Source of the DNA: Ruminococcus sp.
GTDB lineage: Bacteria; Bacillota; Clostridia; Oscillospirales; Ruminococcaceae
Length of the DNA: 64,000 bases
Reading direction: 5' to 3'
NCBI GenBank assembly: GCA_017462565.1
Contig: JAFTQW010000020.1
Location: forward strand, 1-64,000
Both the position numbers and the translations under genes were made by a program. Under the pieces are notes generated by a model. The model was not told the origin of the DNA and searched no databases. It saw only the letters and a list, made by a program, of their open reading frames with translations. Each line of letters begins with the position of its first letter. The first letter of the stretch is position 1. Below, one piece after another: positions 50,861-59,501 of the stretch.

Positions 50861-53266
50861 ATGAGCAGATATGAGCATAAAGCCGTTGAACAGAAATGGC
50901 AGAAATACTGGGATGAACATAAAACTTTTGAGGCTTCTGACGATTATTCAAAGCCCAAATTCTATTCACTTGTAGAATTTCCGTATCCTTCCGGTCACGG
51001 TATGCACGTTGGACATATTAAGGCGTATTCCGGACTTGAAGTAATTTCAAGAAAAAGAAGACTCGAGGGTTACAATGTGCTTTTCCCTATCGGATTTGAC
51101 GCATACGGTCTCCCCACGGAAAATACGGCAATAAAAGATAATATTCATCCGAGAATTGTCACTGACAGAAATATCGAAAAGTTTACAAATCAGCTTAAAA
51201 CAGTCGGATTTTCTTTTGATTGGTCAAGAGTTATCGATACGACCGAAGAGAGCTATTATAAATGGACTCAGTGGATATTCCTTAAAATGTTTGAAAACGG
51301 ACTTGTTTTCCGTGATAAAACCTCTGTAAACTACTGCCCGAGCTGCAAGGTCGTTCTCTCAAACGAGGATTCACAGGGCGGAAAGTGCGATATCTGCCAC
51401 AGTGATATTGTTCAGAAAACAAAAGAAGTCTGGTATCTGCGTATCACAGAATATGCCGATAAGCTTCTTCAGGGACTGGAAGAGGTGGATTATCTTCCGA
51501 ATGTAAAGCTTCAGCAGCAGAACTGGATAGGCAAATCCACAGGCGCATTTGTAAACTTCAAAATAAAAGAACAGGATGAAACCCTTAAAATTTACACAAC
51601 TCGTCCTGATACGTTATACGGCGTAACGTTTATGGTTATTGCACCGGAGCATCCTATTATTCAGAAATACAGAGACAGTATCGCCAATATTCAGGCTCTC
51701 GATGATTATAAGACAGAGTGTGCGAAGAAGAGCGAATTTGAAAGAACTCAGCTCGTTAAGGATAAAACAGGCGTGAAAATTGACGGACTTACAGCGGTAA
51801 ATCCTATCACAGGCAAGGAGATTCCGATTTATATCTCAGACTATGTAATGATGGGTTATGGTACGGGAGCAATTATGGCTGTTCCGGCTCATGATACAAG
51901 AGATTACGATTTCGCTAAGAAATTCGGCATCGACATTATCGAGGTCATCAAGGGCGGAGATATCTCTAAAGAGGCTTATACGGGCGAGGGCGAGCTTGTT
52001 AATTCCGGCGAACTGAACGGTATAAGCAACAAAAAGGATGCAATTGCAAAGGCTCTTGAAATCCTTGAAAAGCTCGGATGCGGCGAAAAGGGAGTTCAGT
52101 ATAAAATGAAGGACTGGGCATTCAATCGTCAGAGATACTGGGGCGAGCCTATTCCTATCGTACACTGTCCCGACTGCGGTATGGTTGCTGTTCCATATGA
52201 AGAGCTTCCACTGAAGCTTCCGGCTGTTGAGAATTTTGAACCCGGAACAGACGGTGAAAGTCCGCTTGCAAAAATCGACAGCTTTGTAAACTGCAAGTGT
52301 CCGAAATGTGGAAAAGACGCAAAACGTGAGACCGATACAATGCCTCAGTGGGCAGGCTCATCATGGTATTTTCTCCGTTACTGCGATCCGAAGAACGATA
52401 AGGAGTTTGCTTCGGAAAAGGCTCTTAAATACTGGATGCCCGTTGACTGGTATAACGGCGGTATGGAACACGTTACACGTCATATGATCTATTCACGTTT
52501 CTGGCATAAGTTCCTGTATGATATGGGACTTGTTCCTACATCCGAGCCTTATGCAAAAAGAACGGCTCAGGGACTTATTCTCGGTCCGGACGGAGAAAAA
52601 ATGTCTAAATCAAGAGGAAACGTCATTGATCCTAACGATGTTGTTGAGGAATACGGCGCCGACGTTCTCAGACTTTACGTCCTCTTTATGGGCGACTACG
52701 AAAAGGCTGCTCCATGGAGCGAGTCAAGCATCAAGGGCTGTAAGAGATTCCTTGACAGAGTATGGGGACTTCAGGATATTCTCGTTGACGGCGACAGTTA
52801 CAGCGATGCACTTTGTTCTAACTTCCATAAAACAGTGAAGAAGGTTACGGAAGATATCGAAGCCATGAAGTTCAATACAGCGATTGCCGCTATGATGACT
52901 CTTATCAATGATATTTACTCCGTTGGTTCGATCAATAAGGAAGAGATGAGAACGCTTTGCATTATGCTCAATCCCTTTGCGCCTCATATAACTGAGGAAA
53001 TGTTCAATAATATTTTCGGAGAGATTCTTAACGAACAGAGCTGGGTTACTTATGACGAGGCTCTCTGCAAGGATGAAACTATCGAGATCGTTGTTCAGGT
53101 AAACGGAAAACTCAAGGCTAAGCTTAACATTGCTGTTGACGCTGATAAAGATTCCGTTATCGCAGCAGCTATGGCGGATGAAAAAGTTGCAGAAGCAGTA
53201 TCAGGCAAGAATATAGTTAAACAGATATATGTACCAAATAAACTTGTTAATATTGTTGCAAAATAA
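50861..53266 (+). CDS. leuS: Leucyl-tRNA synthetase
   Basis: 801 aa from ATG at 50861 (AAAGGA upstream; an ATG three codons earlier abuts it). Class Ia synthetase with PYPSGHGMHVGH (the HIGH signature, about 42-53), a zinc-type region CPSCKVVL (about 160), the CP1 editing domain (about 220-420, TTRPDTLYG), a second cysteine set near 435-480 (CPDCGMV and CKCPKCG), and GEKMSKSRG near 575. No T-box leader is present in the 22-bp gap upstream. Confidence 0.96.
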   Translation: MSRYEHKAVEQKWQKYWDEHKTFEASDDYSKPKFYSLVEFPYPSGHGMHVGHIKAYSGLEVISRKRRLEGYNVLFPIGFDAYGLPTENTAIKDNIHPRIVTDRNIEKFTNQLKTVGFSFDWSRVIDTTEESYYKWTQWIFLKMFENGLVFRDKTSVNYCPSCKVVLSNEDSQGGKCDICHSDIVQKTKEVWYLRITEYADKLLQGLEEVDYLPNVKLQQQNWIGKSTGAFVNFKIKEQDETLKIYTTRPDTLYGVTFMVIAPEHPIIQKYRDSIANIQALDDYKTECAKKSEFERTQLVKDKTGVKIDGLTAVNPITGKEIPIYISDYVMMGYGTGAIMAVPAHDTRDYDFAKKFGIDIIEVIKGGDISKEAYTGEGELVNSGELNGISNKKDAIAKALEILEKLGCGEKGVQYKMKDWAFNRQRYWGEPIPIVHCPDCGMVAVPYEELPLKLPAVENFEPGTDGESPLAKIDSFVNCKCPKCGKDAKRETDTMPQWAGSSWYFLRYCDPKNDKEFASEKALKYWMPVDWYNGGMEHVTRHMIYSRFWHKFLYDMGLVPTSEPYAKRTAQGLILGPDGEKMSKSRGNVIDPNDVVEEYGADVLRLYVLFMGDYEKAAPWSESSIKGCKRFLDRVWGLQDILVDGDSYSDALCSNFHKTVKKVTEDIEAMKFNTAIAAMMTLINDIYSVGSINKEEMRTLCIMLNPFAPHITEEMFNNIFGEILNEQSWVTYDEALCKDETIEIVVQVNGKLKAKLNIAVDADKDSVIAAAMADEKVAEAVSGKNIVKQIYVPNKLVNIVAK

Positions 53267-53293
53267 CGAAAATAAAAACTCTGAAAAAAACAC

Positions 53294-53322
53294 TTGACAA
53301 CATTAAGAAAATGTGGTAAACT
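53294..53322 (+). promoter_or_regulatory. Promoter of rpsU
   Basis: TTGACA (53294-53299), a 17-bp spacer and TAAACT (53317-53322). About 130 nt of leader follow before rpsU. Confidence 0.8.
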
Positions 53323-53404
53323 ATTATTATATTATTTGTAATGTATATCTGCTGTTTTTTCGAGGTATATGCTGACTGGCGCTCTTATGAGTGATTAGTA
53401 TAGA

Positions 53405-53440
53405 TGCCTTGAGGTTACACTTCAGGCAACCTCTGAATAA
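53405..53440 (+). promoter_or_regulatory. Hairpins in the rpsU leader
   Basis: GAGGTT (53411-53416) can pair with AACCTC (53428-53433), while GCCT before it can pair with AGGC in the loop (53424-53427). The two folds exclude each other, and both lie just before the GGGAGGG Shine-Dalgarno. Possible translational control; no ligand is known. Confidence 0.35.
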
Positions 53441-53455
53441 GGGAGGGAAAGATAA

Positions 53456-53629
53456 GTGGCAGAAGTTCGTGTTGGCAAAAACGAGTCTTTAGACACAGCT
53501 CTTAAGAGATTTAAGAGATCATGTGCAAAGGATGGCGTCATTGCTGAGGTTCGTAAGAGAGAACACTACGAAAAGCCTTCGGTAAAGCGTAAGAAGAAGT
53601 CTGAGGCAGCTCGTAAGCGTAAGTATTGA
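53456..53629 (+). CDS. rpsU: Ribosomal protein bS21
   Basis: 57 aa from a GTG start, with GGGAGGG 8 nt before it. Product [20 protein letters not shown] then [20 protein letters not shown] and a basic tail ending RKRKY. bS21 is a small-subunit protein needed for initiation. Own promoter and own terminator. Too short to be listed by size-limited gene finders but unmistakable. Confidence 0.97.
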   Translation: MAEVRVGKNESLDTALKRFKRSCAKDGVIAEVRKREHYEKPSVKRKKKSEAARKRKY

Positions 53630-53656
53630 TCTTACAGTAACAATTTATGTTGATAA

Positions 53657-53682
53657 AAGCGAGCCTTTTGGTTCGCTTTTTC
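53657..53682 (+). terminator. Terminator of rpsU
   Basis: AAGCGAGCC (53657-53665), loop TTTT, GGTTCGCTT (53670-53678), then TTT. Confidence 0.9.
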
Positions 53683-53749
53683 ATTTAAGGCAGCACTGCT
53701 TTAAGATCTTGTGCTTATATGGAATTCGTTTTGATGAAGTGTGAATATC

Positions 53750-53911
53750 AGAACTTGTTTTCACAAGATATTGTACATATCTTTTTGGCAAATTTTACCG
53801 ATGACTGCGTTAAAACTTCTTGATCTGCGACTGCAAGTCTGCGAAATTTTTCCTTGCTCCCGGAAAAATTTGCCTAAAAATCCACACACAAATCTTATGA
53901 AAACTGGTTCT
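53750..53911. mobile_element. 162-bp MITE-like repeat, family B, copy 2 (diverged)
   Basis: Left end AGAACTTGTTTTCACAAGAT and inner block TTTTTGGCAAATTTTACCGA match the reversed copy at 10134-10296; the right end reads AGAACCAGTTTTCATAAGAT on the minus strand. Less symmetric than copy 1 and no clear target duplication, so an older insertion. It fills the gap between rpsU and yqeG. Confidence 0.65.
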
Positions 53912-53971
53912 AAGTCTACCGTTTGCGACAGCTTTTGCAGTTCGTTTGCGGTATAATATACGGAGGAGCTT

Positions 53972-54454
53972 ATGTTATTCAAAATAACCGCCGCTTTCAG
54001 AAAAGCTTCGGATATTACGCCGCAAAAGCTGAAAGAGCTTGGCATAAGGGGACTTATTCTTGATTTGGACAATACTCTGACAACTCATGATAATCCCGTT
54101 CCGGCAGATGGGATTCTTGAATGGCTTGACTGCATGAAGAAAAATAATATCAGACTTATGATCGTTTCCAATAATCATCCGCCTCGTGTTAAGCCGTTTG
54201 CGGATATGCTCGGACTTGATTTTGTAAGTGAGGGAAGAAAACCTCTTACTAAAGGCTTCAGAGAGGCAAGCCAAAAAATGAATCTTCCGAAAAAACAGCT
54301 TGCCGCCGTCGGAGATCAGATCTATACGGACGTTCTCGGAGCAAATCTTTATGGCATAAAAATGCTTTATGTTCAGCCGATAGAGCATGAAAAAACAAAT
54401 TTTTTTAAATTTAAAAGAAAAATGGAAAAACCGTTTCTTCCAAAGAATTTCTAA
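53972..54454 (+). CDS. yqeG: YqeG-family HAD IIIA phosphatase
   Basis: 160 aa. HAD signature LILDLDNTLTTHDNP (about 28-42), MIVSNNHPPRV (motif II, near 65) and VGDQIYTDVLGAN (motif IV, near 110). GGAGGAG precedes the ATG. A relative of the mitochondrial phosphatidylglycerophosphate phosphatase GEP4, so a role in lipid or in the ribosome-linked yqeG-yqeH cluster is possible; the substrate is not certain here. 14 bp before aroQ. Confidence 0.88.
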   Translation: MLFKITAAFRKASDITPQKLKELGIRGLILDLDNTLTTHDNPVPADGILEWLDCMKKNNIRLMIVSNNHPPRVKPFADMLGLDFVSEGRKPLTKGFREASQKMNLPKKQLAAVGDQIYTDVLGANLYGIKMLYVQPIEHEKTNFFKFKRKMEKPFLPKNF

Positions 54455-54468
54455 GGAGTTAATTGATT

Positions 54469-54900
54469 ATGATTAAAAAAATACTTGTAATACACGGACC
54501 AAACCTTAATCTCGTCGGAGAACGGGAGCCTGGAATATACGGCAATTCCAGCATAGAACTTCTCAACAGCAATATAATTGACAGAGCAAAGGAACAAGGA
54601 CTTCAATGTGAAATTTTTCAGTCTAATCACGAAGGAGCTATAATTGATAAGCTTCATGCAGCAAGAACTAATTTTGACGGAGTCATCATAAATGCAGGAG
54701 CTTATACGCACTACAGCTATGCTATCAGAGACGCTATTGCCGCTATAAAAATTCCTTGCATAGAGGTTCATATAAGCAACGTTTTTGCAAGAGACGAGTT
54801 CCGTTCAAAGTCGGTGATCGCTCCTGTATGTAAGGGAAGCATAAGCGGATTCGGTTTTGCAAGCTATTATCTTGCAGTTCAGGCACTTTCCGAAATGTGA
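54469..54900 (+). CDS. aroQ: 3-dehydroquinate dehydratase, type II
   Basis: 143 aa from ATG at 54469 (AAGGAG upstream). Third step of the shikimate pathway. Type II signatures: HGPNLNLVGEREPGIYG (about 8-24, with the catalytic Tyr), FQSNHEGAIIDKLH, INAGAYTHYSYAIRDA and EVHISNVFARDEFR. In Bacillus the same order aroQ(yqhS)-yqhT-efp is found. Confidence 0.95.
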   Translation: MIKKILVIHGPNLNLVGEREPGIYGNSSIELLNSNIIDRAKEQGLQCEIFQSNHEGAIIDKLHAARTNFDGVIINAGAYTHYSYAIRDAIAAIKIPCIEVHISNVFARDEFRSKSVIAPVCKGSISGFGFASYYLAVQALSEM

Positions 54901-54913
54901 GGAGGGGAGAGTT

Positions 54914-55978
54914 TTGAACAGACTTGGCAGGTTATTCGATGATTTTAAAAACGCCGATTGTGCGCTTATAACTTCTGATATTAACAGAAGATATTTTACA
55001 GGAATGAAATCCTCGGCAGGAGTTATCGCTGCTTTCCCGGAAAAGTCATATCTGCTCATAGATTTCCGCTATATTGGAAAGGCAAGAGCCGTTGTTAAAG
55101 ATGCTGAGGTTATTGAAATGAAACGTATTTTTCCCCAGCTTATGGAGCTTTTTAACAGACACGGCACAAAAACAGTTGCTATTGAATCTGAATGTATGAC
55201 CGTTAAAGAGCTTAGCGGATATAAGCATTTTTTCCGTGACATTAACTTTGATGACTCGGATGCTCTCAGCAACGCTATTAATTCGATGCGAATGATCAAG
55301 GATGAAGAAGAGATTTACTGTATTAAAAAAGCTCAGGAAATAGCAGAAAAGGCTTTTGATGAGCTTCTGAACTTTATTCATGCAGGCGTTACCGAGCGTG
55401 AAATTGCTCTTGAATTGAACAGGCTGATGTTTCAGTACGGTGCAGAAGATCTCTCGTTCGATACGATTGCCCTTTCCGGAGTTAATACGTCAATGCCTCA
55501 TGGAGTTCCGTCTGAAAAAGTTGTTGAGAACGGGGAGTTTGTTCTTCTTGATTTTGGTGCGGTCTGGAACGGTTATCACAGCGATATGACAAGGACAATA
55601 TGTGTTGGGAAACCGTCCGACGATATGAGAAAGGTTTACGATATCGTCCTTGAAGCTCAGCTTGCAGGATTGGAAGCTGCTCGCTCAGGAATAACCGGAA
55701 GAGAACTGGATATGATATCACGTGATATTATTGAAAAGGCGGGATACGGAGAGTGCTTCGGACACTCTCTTGGTCATGGGGTAGGACTCGAGATCCATGA
55801 AAAACCAAATGCGTCGCCGAATTATAAGCTTCCGCTTGAAAAAGGCTCGGTCGTAACTGTAGAACCGGGCATATATATCGAGGGAAAATTTGGTGTTCGT
55901 ATAGAAGATTTTGTCATTTTAACCGAAAATGGATGTGAAAATCTGACAAAATGTGCAAAAAAATTATTATCTTTATAA
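54914..55978 (+). CDS. M24-family aminopeptidase (Xaa-Pro-type, YqhT-like)
   Basis: 354 aa from TTG at 54914, with GAGGAGGGGAGAG immediately upstream; the longer open frame through aroQ has no such site. Creatinase-like N-domain (about 1-125) and pita-bread catalytic domain: SFDTIALSGVNTSMPHG, LLDFGAVWNGYHSDMTRT (metal-binding Asp pair), FGHSLGHGVGLEIHEKP (metal His), VVTVEPGIYIEGKFGVRIEDFV (metal Glu). Probably removes N-terminal residues before proline. Upstream of efp, as in other Firmicutes. Confidence 0.93.
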   Translation: MNRLGRLFDDFKNADCALITSDINRRYFTGMKSSAGVIAAFPEKSYLLIDFRYIGKARAVVKDAEVIEMKRIFPQLMELFNRHGTKTVAIESECMTVKELSGYKHFFRDINFDDSDALSNAINSMRMIKDEEEIYCIKKAQEIAEKAFDELLNFIHAGVTEREIALELNRLMFQYGAEDLSFDTIALSGVNTSMPHGVPSEKVVENGEFVLLDFGAVWNGYHSDMTRTICVGKPSDDMRKVYDIVLEAQLAGLEAARSGITGRELDMISRDIIEKAGYGECFGHSLGHGVGLEIHEKPNASPNYKLPLEKGSVVTVEPGIYIEGKFGVRIEDFVILTENGCENLTKCAKKLLSL

Positions 55979-55995
55979 TTATATCGCTTTAGGTA

Positions 55996-56024
55996 TTGCA
56001 AAAAAACTTAAAATGTGGTAAAAT
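55996..56024 (+). promoter_or_regulatory. Promoter of efp
   Basis: TTGCAA (55996-56001), a 17-bp spacer and TAAAAT (56019-56024). The ~95-nt leader contains a small CTGCA/TGCAG hairpin. Confidence 0.65.
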
Positions 56025-56119
56025 AATTATATTCTATAGCTCTGCCAAGCTGCAAAGTATGCAGTGAACTAAAGATCTGTTATGGGGAGCATTAATTGTA
56101 AATTACGGAGGTATTTCTA

Positions 56120-56677
56120 ATGATTTCAGCAGGAGATTTCAGAAACGGCGTTACTTTTGAACTTGACGGTCAGGTTGTACAGGTCGTTGAATTCCAGCAC
56201 GTTAAGCCCGGTAAAGGCGCAGCTTTTGTAAGAACTAAGTATAAGAACGTTATTACAGGTTCAGTTGTTGAAACTTCTTTCAACCCAACAGCTAAATTCC
56301 CGACAGCTTTCGTTGAAAGAAAGGATATGCAGTACAGCTATAATGACGGCGATCTTTACTACTTTATGGATATGGAAACTTATGAACAGGTTCCGATCAG
56401 TGCGTCTATTCTCGGCGACAGCTTTAAGTTTGTTAAGGAAGAAATGATTTGTAAGATTCTTTCTTATAAGGGTACTGTTTTCGGTGTAGAGCCGCCTAAC
56501 TTTGTAGAACTTGTCGTTACTCAGACCGATCCCGGTTTCAAGGGCGATACTGCTACTAACGCTACAAAGCCTGCAACGCTTGAAACAGGCGCAGAGGTTA
56601 AAGTTCCGCTTTTCATTAACGAAGGCGAAAAAATTCAGATCGATACAAGAACCGGCGAATATATGTCAAGAGCATAA
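56120..56677 (+). CDS. efp: Elongation factor P
   Basis: 185 aa, usual length. Relieves ribosome stalling at polyproline stretches. Three beta-barrel domains; the functional loop is [10 protein letters not shown] with Lys32 at its tip. The C-terminus [11 protein letters not shown] is typical. GGAGGT upstream and own promoter, though it may also be read from aroQ. Confidence 0.97.
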   Translation: MISAGDFRNGVTFELDGQVVQVVEFQHVKPGKGAAFVRTKYKNVITGSVVETSFNPTAKFPTAFVERKDMQYSYNDGDLYYFMDMETYEQVPISASILGDSFKFVKEEMICKILSYKGTVFGVEPPNFVELVVTQTDPGFKGDTATNATKPATLETGAEVKVPLFINEGEKIQIDTRTGEYMSRA

Positions 56678-56724
56678 TCCGAAGCTTCTTGTTTTGAAAA
56701 ATTATTTGCGAGGAGGAAATGTTT

Positions 56725-57225
56725 ATGAAGCTTACTGAAAAAATGTCTTATTTACAGGGACTGCTTGACGGTCTTGAAATTGACAATTCTACAAAAGAGG
56801 GCAAGGCTCTGATTCAGATGTCTGATGTTTTATCTGAGCTTGTACTCTATGTAGAAGATCTTCAGTCTCAGGTCGATGAGCTTACAGAGCTTTGCGATAT
56901 CCTTGATGAGGATCTCGGCGCTGTTGAGGACGATATCTATGAGGATGAGGATTGCGTCTGCACAGGCGACTGTGAAAACTGCGATGAACAGGATTGCGAT
57001 GATGAGGAAGAATTTGACGACGAATTTGACTTCGATGATGACGATGATGAGCTTTACGAAATAACTTGTCCTACTTGCGGAGATACTATTCTCCTTGACG
57101 AGGGCATGATTGAAGAAGGTTCTATCAATTGTCCCAACTGTAATGAGCTTCTTGAATTCGATTATGATGATCTGACAATTGAAGATTTTGAAAATGTCGA
57201 TAAAGAAGACGCTGACAAAGAATAA
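56725..57225 (+). CDS. CD1247-like acidic zinc-ribbon protein
   Basis: 166 aa from ATG at 56725 (AGGAGG 8 nt upstream). The N-terminal helical part (about 1-55, MKLTEKMSYLQGLLDGLEID) matches the CD1247 N-terminal domain of Clostridia. A Cys/Asp/Glu-rich stretch (about 72-112) with CVCTGDCENCDEQDC comes next, then a zinc ribbon CPTCGDTILL and CPNCNELLEF (about 115-145). Function unknown; nearly always downstream of efp-like genes in relatives, by recollection. Terminator follows. Confidence 0.8.
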   Translation: MKLTEKMSYLQGLLDGLEIDNSTKEGKALIQMSDVLSELVLYVEDLQSQVDELTELCDILDEDLGAVEDDIYEDEDCVCTGDCENCDEQDCDDEEEFDDEFDFDDDDDELYEITCPTCGDTILLDEGMIEEGSINCPNCNELLEFDYDDLTIEDFENVDKEDADKE

Positions 57226-57239
57226 TTTCAGCTGCAAGG

Positions 57240-57269
57240 CGGACAGGCTTAAATGCCTGTCCGTTTTTT
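57240..57269 (+). terminator. Terminator after the CD1247-like gene
   Basis: CGGACAGGC (57240-57248), loop TTAAAT, GCCTGTCCG (57255-57263), TTTTTT. Carries the recurring CTGTCCG stem. Confidence 0.93.
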
Positions 57270-57280
57270 ATGCGAGGCAA

Positions 57281-57498
57281 CAGCATTTGCTTTTCACACA
57301 TTTTAAGGGAGACGCTGTCTCCCTTAAACCCTCTGCCAAAGGGATATCATCCCTTTGGAAACCCAGTATTAATAAATTCTAATTCCAATAGGGGATTAGA
57401 ATTTATTAGGGCAGGATGCCCAGATGGAGATAATTCCATTCAGCAAGGAATTCAAGATACAAAATCCCCATGATAAGCATAACAAAATGCAAATGTTG
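57281..57498. mobile_element. 218-bp MITE-like repeat, family A, copy 2
   Basis: Starts CAGCATTTGCTTTTC and ends GCAAATGTTG, with the same hairpin order as 9843-10062: GGGAGACGCTGTCTCCC, CCAAAGGGAT/ATCCCTTTGG, a hairpin of TAATAAATTCTAATTCC with its complement, GGGCAGGATGCCC. The compensated stem changes between copies (GGGGAC to GGGAGAC with its partner) suggest a conserved structure. It abuts the glnA promoter. Confidence 0.7.
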
Positions 57499-57515
57499 TT
57501 TTTATGGAAAACCTA

Positions 57516-57544
57516 TTTACTTTATGAAAAAAATATAGTATAAT
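57516..57544 (+). promoter_or_regulatory. Promoter of the glutamine synthetase gene
   Basis: TTTACT (57516-57521), a 17-bp spacer and TATAAT (57539-57544), 18 bp beyond the repeat's right end. Confidence 0.7.
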
Positions 57545-57584
57545 ATAAAGGAGATTTCTGAAAAATTTTTACGGAGGTTTTGAA

Positions 57585-58880
57585 ATGAGCTTTCTTCCAA
57601 AAGAGATTCTGAATTTTGTTGAGGAAAACGATGTTAAATTTATAAGGCTTACTTTCTGCGATATGTTCGGCAATCTTAAAAATCTTGCAATAATGCCCAA
57701 CGAACTGCCTCGTGCATTTGAATACGGAATCCCATTTGATGCTTCGTGTATTTATGAAGGATGTTCTGATCTTCTGCTTGTACCTGATATTTCGACTCTT
57801 TCTGTTTTACCGTGGAGACCTAAGTCCGGAAGAGTAGTCCGTTTTTTTTGCAGTCTGAAAAATATCGACGGAAGCGACTATGTCGGCGATATGCGTGCCG
57901 AGCTTATTAATTATATCAACACGCTTCGGCTTGACGGCTATTCCTGCGAAATGGGCACTAAATGTGAATTTTATCTTTTTGAACTTGATGAACACGGCGA
58001 GCCAACTAAAATACCCCATGATAAGGGAGGTTATATGGACGTTGCGCCTCTTGATAAATGCGAAAATGCAAGAAGAGAAATTTGTCTTTCCCTTGAGGAA
58101 ATGGGAATGAATCCTAAAAGTTCGTGCCATAAGCATGGTCCTGCGCAGAATGAGATAGAATTTCGTGAAAGCGAACCGGTAACGGCTGCTGACAACATGG
58201 TTCACTATAAGACTGTCGTTAAATCAGTTGCTGCGCAAAGCGGACTTTTTGCATCGTTTATGCCTAAACCTCTTCCTGACGAGCACGGCAGTGCTCTCAG
58301 CATTTCTCTTAGCGTTAAAAAAGGCGGCGAGAACATTTTTGTTTCTGATTCAAATGAAATGTCTCACGAGGGAAAATGCTTTATTACAGGAGTTCTCAAG
58401 CATATTCGTGAAATTACAGTGTTTCTTAACGCTACAACGAATTCGTATAAACGCTTTGGAATCGGATATGCTCCAAAATATGTCGACTGGTCTTTTGAGA
58501 ATCGTTCACAGCTTATAAGAATTCCGAAATCAGTTGGAGTTGCGCCGAAAATCGAAATACGTTCGGCTGACGCTTCGTGCAATCCATATATTACATTCAA
58601 GCTTATTCTTGCGGCAGGAATTGAGGGGATACGTCAGAATGACTGCTCATTGCTTGACAGAACGATGAAGATTGAATCTGCTCCGGAAGAGCGTCAGCCG
58701 CTTCCCATGTCGCTGAAGGAAGCTGTAGAAATAGCTAAACACAGCAATTTTATAAGCATAACTATTTCGCCGGAGATTCGTATGAATGTTTTGGGTCAGC
58801 TCGATATGCAGATCCAGCAGTATGATCTTGCACGAAGCAAGGATGAATTTGAGGACAAAACTTATTTCAAATTAATGTAG
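57585..58880 (+). CDS. Glutamine synthetase (type I, short form)
   Basis: 431 aa. Makes glutamine from glutamate, ammonia and ATP. Beta-grasp N-terminus (about 8-95) with IRLTFCDMFGNLKN, then the catalytic domain: CEFYLF (Glu of the metal site), GPAQNEIEFRES (metal Glu), NSYKRFGIGYAPKYVDWS (about 290) and NRSQLIRIP. The usual G-[ST]-G-M-H loop is replaced by DEHGSALSISLS (about 225-236), a notable change near the ammonia/ATP site. GGAGGT precedes ATG. The ANTAR gene follows 14 bp downstream. glnA is the likely name, but a related gamma-glutamyl ligase cannot be excluded. Confidence 0.85.
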   Translation: MSFLPKEILNFVEENDVKFIRLTFCDMFGNLKNLAIMPNELPRAFEYGIPFDASCIYEGCSDLLLVPDISTLSVLPWRPKSGRVVRFFCSLKNIDGSDYVGDMRAELINYINTLRLDGYSCEMGTKCEFYLFELDEHGEPTKIPHDKGGYMDVAPLDKCENARREICLSLEEMGMNPKSSCHKHGPAQNEIEFRESEPVTAADNMVHYKTVVKSVAAQSGLFASFMPKPLPDEHGSALSISLSVKKGGENIFVSDSNEMSHEGKCFITGVLKHIREITVFLNATTNSYKRFGIGYAPKYVDWSFENRSQLIRIPKSVGVAPKIEIRSADASCNPYITFKLILAAGIEGIRQNDCSLLDRTMKIESAPEERQPLPMSLKEAVEIAKHSNFISITISPEIRMNVLGQLDMQIQQYDLARSKDEFEDKTYFKLM

Positions 58881-58894
58881 AAGGTGTTTCTTGA

Positions 58895-59461
58895 ATGAAC
58901 AGAGCGTTGATAGTTTCCTCATGCGCTGATATTGCAGAAGCCGCGGAAAATTATCTGAGAGCCGAGGGATATGGAAAAATCGCAGTAATTTCAAGCGGAA
59001 GCGAGGCAAGAAGATTTATTACAAGCAAGCCCGAAGCCGATATTGTTGTGATAAATACTCCATTGCCGGATGAATTTGGTTCAGAGCTTTCAATGATGAT
59101 ATCAGAATCGACTGCCGCCGGAATAATTTTAATATGCGGAAACGATCTTGTCGGAGATGTAAACGAAAGCGTTGGCGATGGAAATATATTTGTTATACAA
59201 AAACCGCTTAATCGAGCTGCTTTTATCCGCTGTGTTCAAAAAATTGAGAATTCAAAGCCGAATGAACATCGGAAAGAAAGCGCTGATATTCTTTCAAGGA
59301 TTGATGAAATGCGGCTGATAAACCGTGCTAAATGTACGTTGATGCAGAATCTGAAATTTACTGAACCGCAGGCGCACAAATATATTGAAAAACAAGCGAT
59401 GAATAATCGGCAGACACGAAAAGAGGTAGCTCTGAAAATTCTCGCATCATATGGAAACTGA
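58895..59461 (+). CDS. ANTAR-domain regulator with degenerate receiver
   Basis: 188 aa. The N-terminal receiver-like domain (about 1-115) has VVINTPLPDE, where the residue in the phospho-acceptor position is Asn, not Asp, although the KPL motif (QKPLNRA) near 110 is kept. The ANTAR domain (about 125-185, LINRAKCTLMQNLKFTEPQA with HKYIEKQAMNNRQTRKEVAL) binds tandem hairpins in RNA and prevents termination. Together with the glutamine synthetase directly upstream, a nitrogen-linked antiterminator is likely; no target hairpin pair is evident in the short glnA leader. Confidence 0.88.
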   Translation: MNRALIVSSCADIAEAAENYLRAEGYGKIAVISSGSEARRFITSKPEADIVVINTPLPDEFGSELSMMISESTAAGIILICGNDLVGDVNESVGDGNIFVIQKPLNRAAFIRCVQKIENSKPNEHRKESADILSRIDEMRLINRAKCTLMQNLKFTEPQAHKYIEKQAMNNRQTRKEVALKILASYGN

Positions 59462-59501
59462 ATTTTATATTGAACGGCAAATTCTTTTTTGGCGTTTATT
59501 A

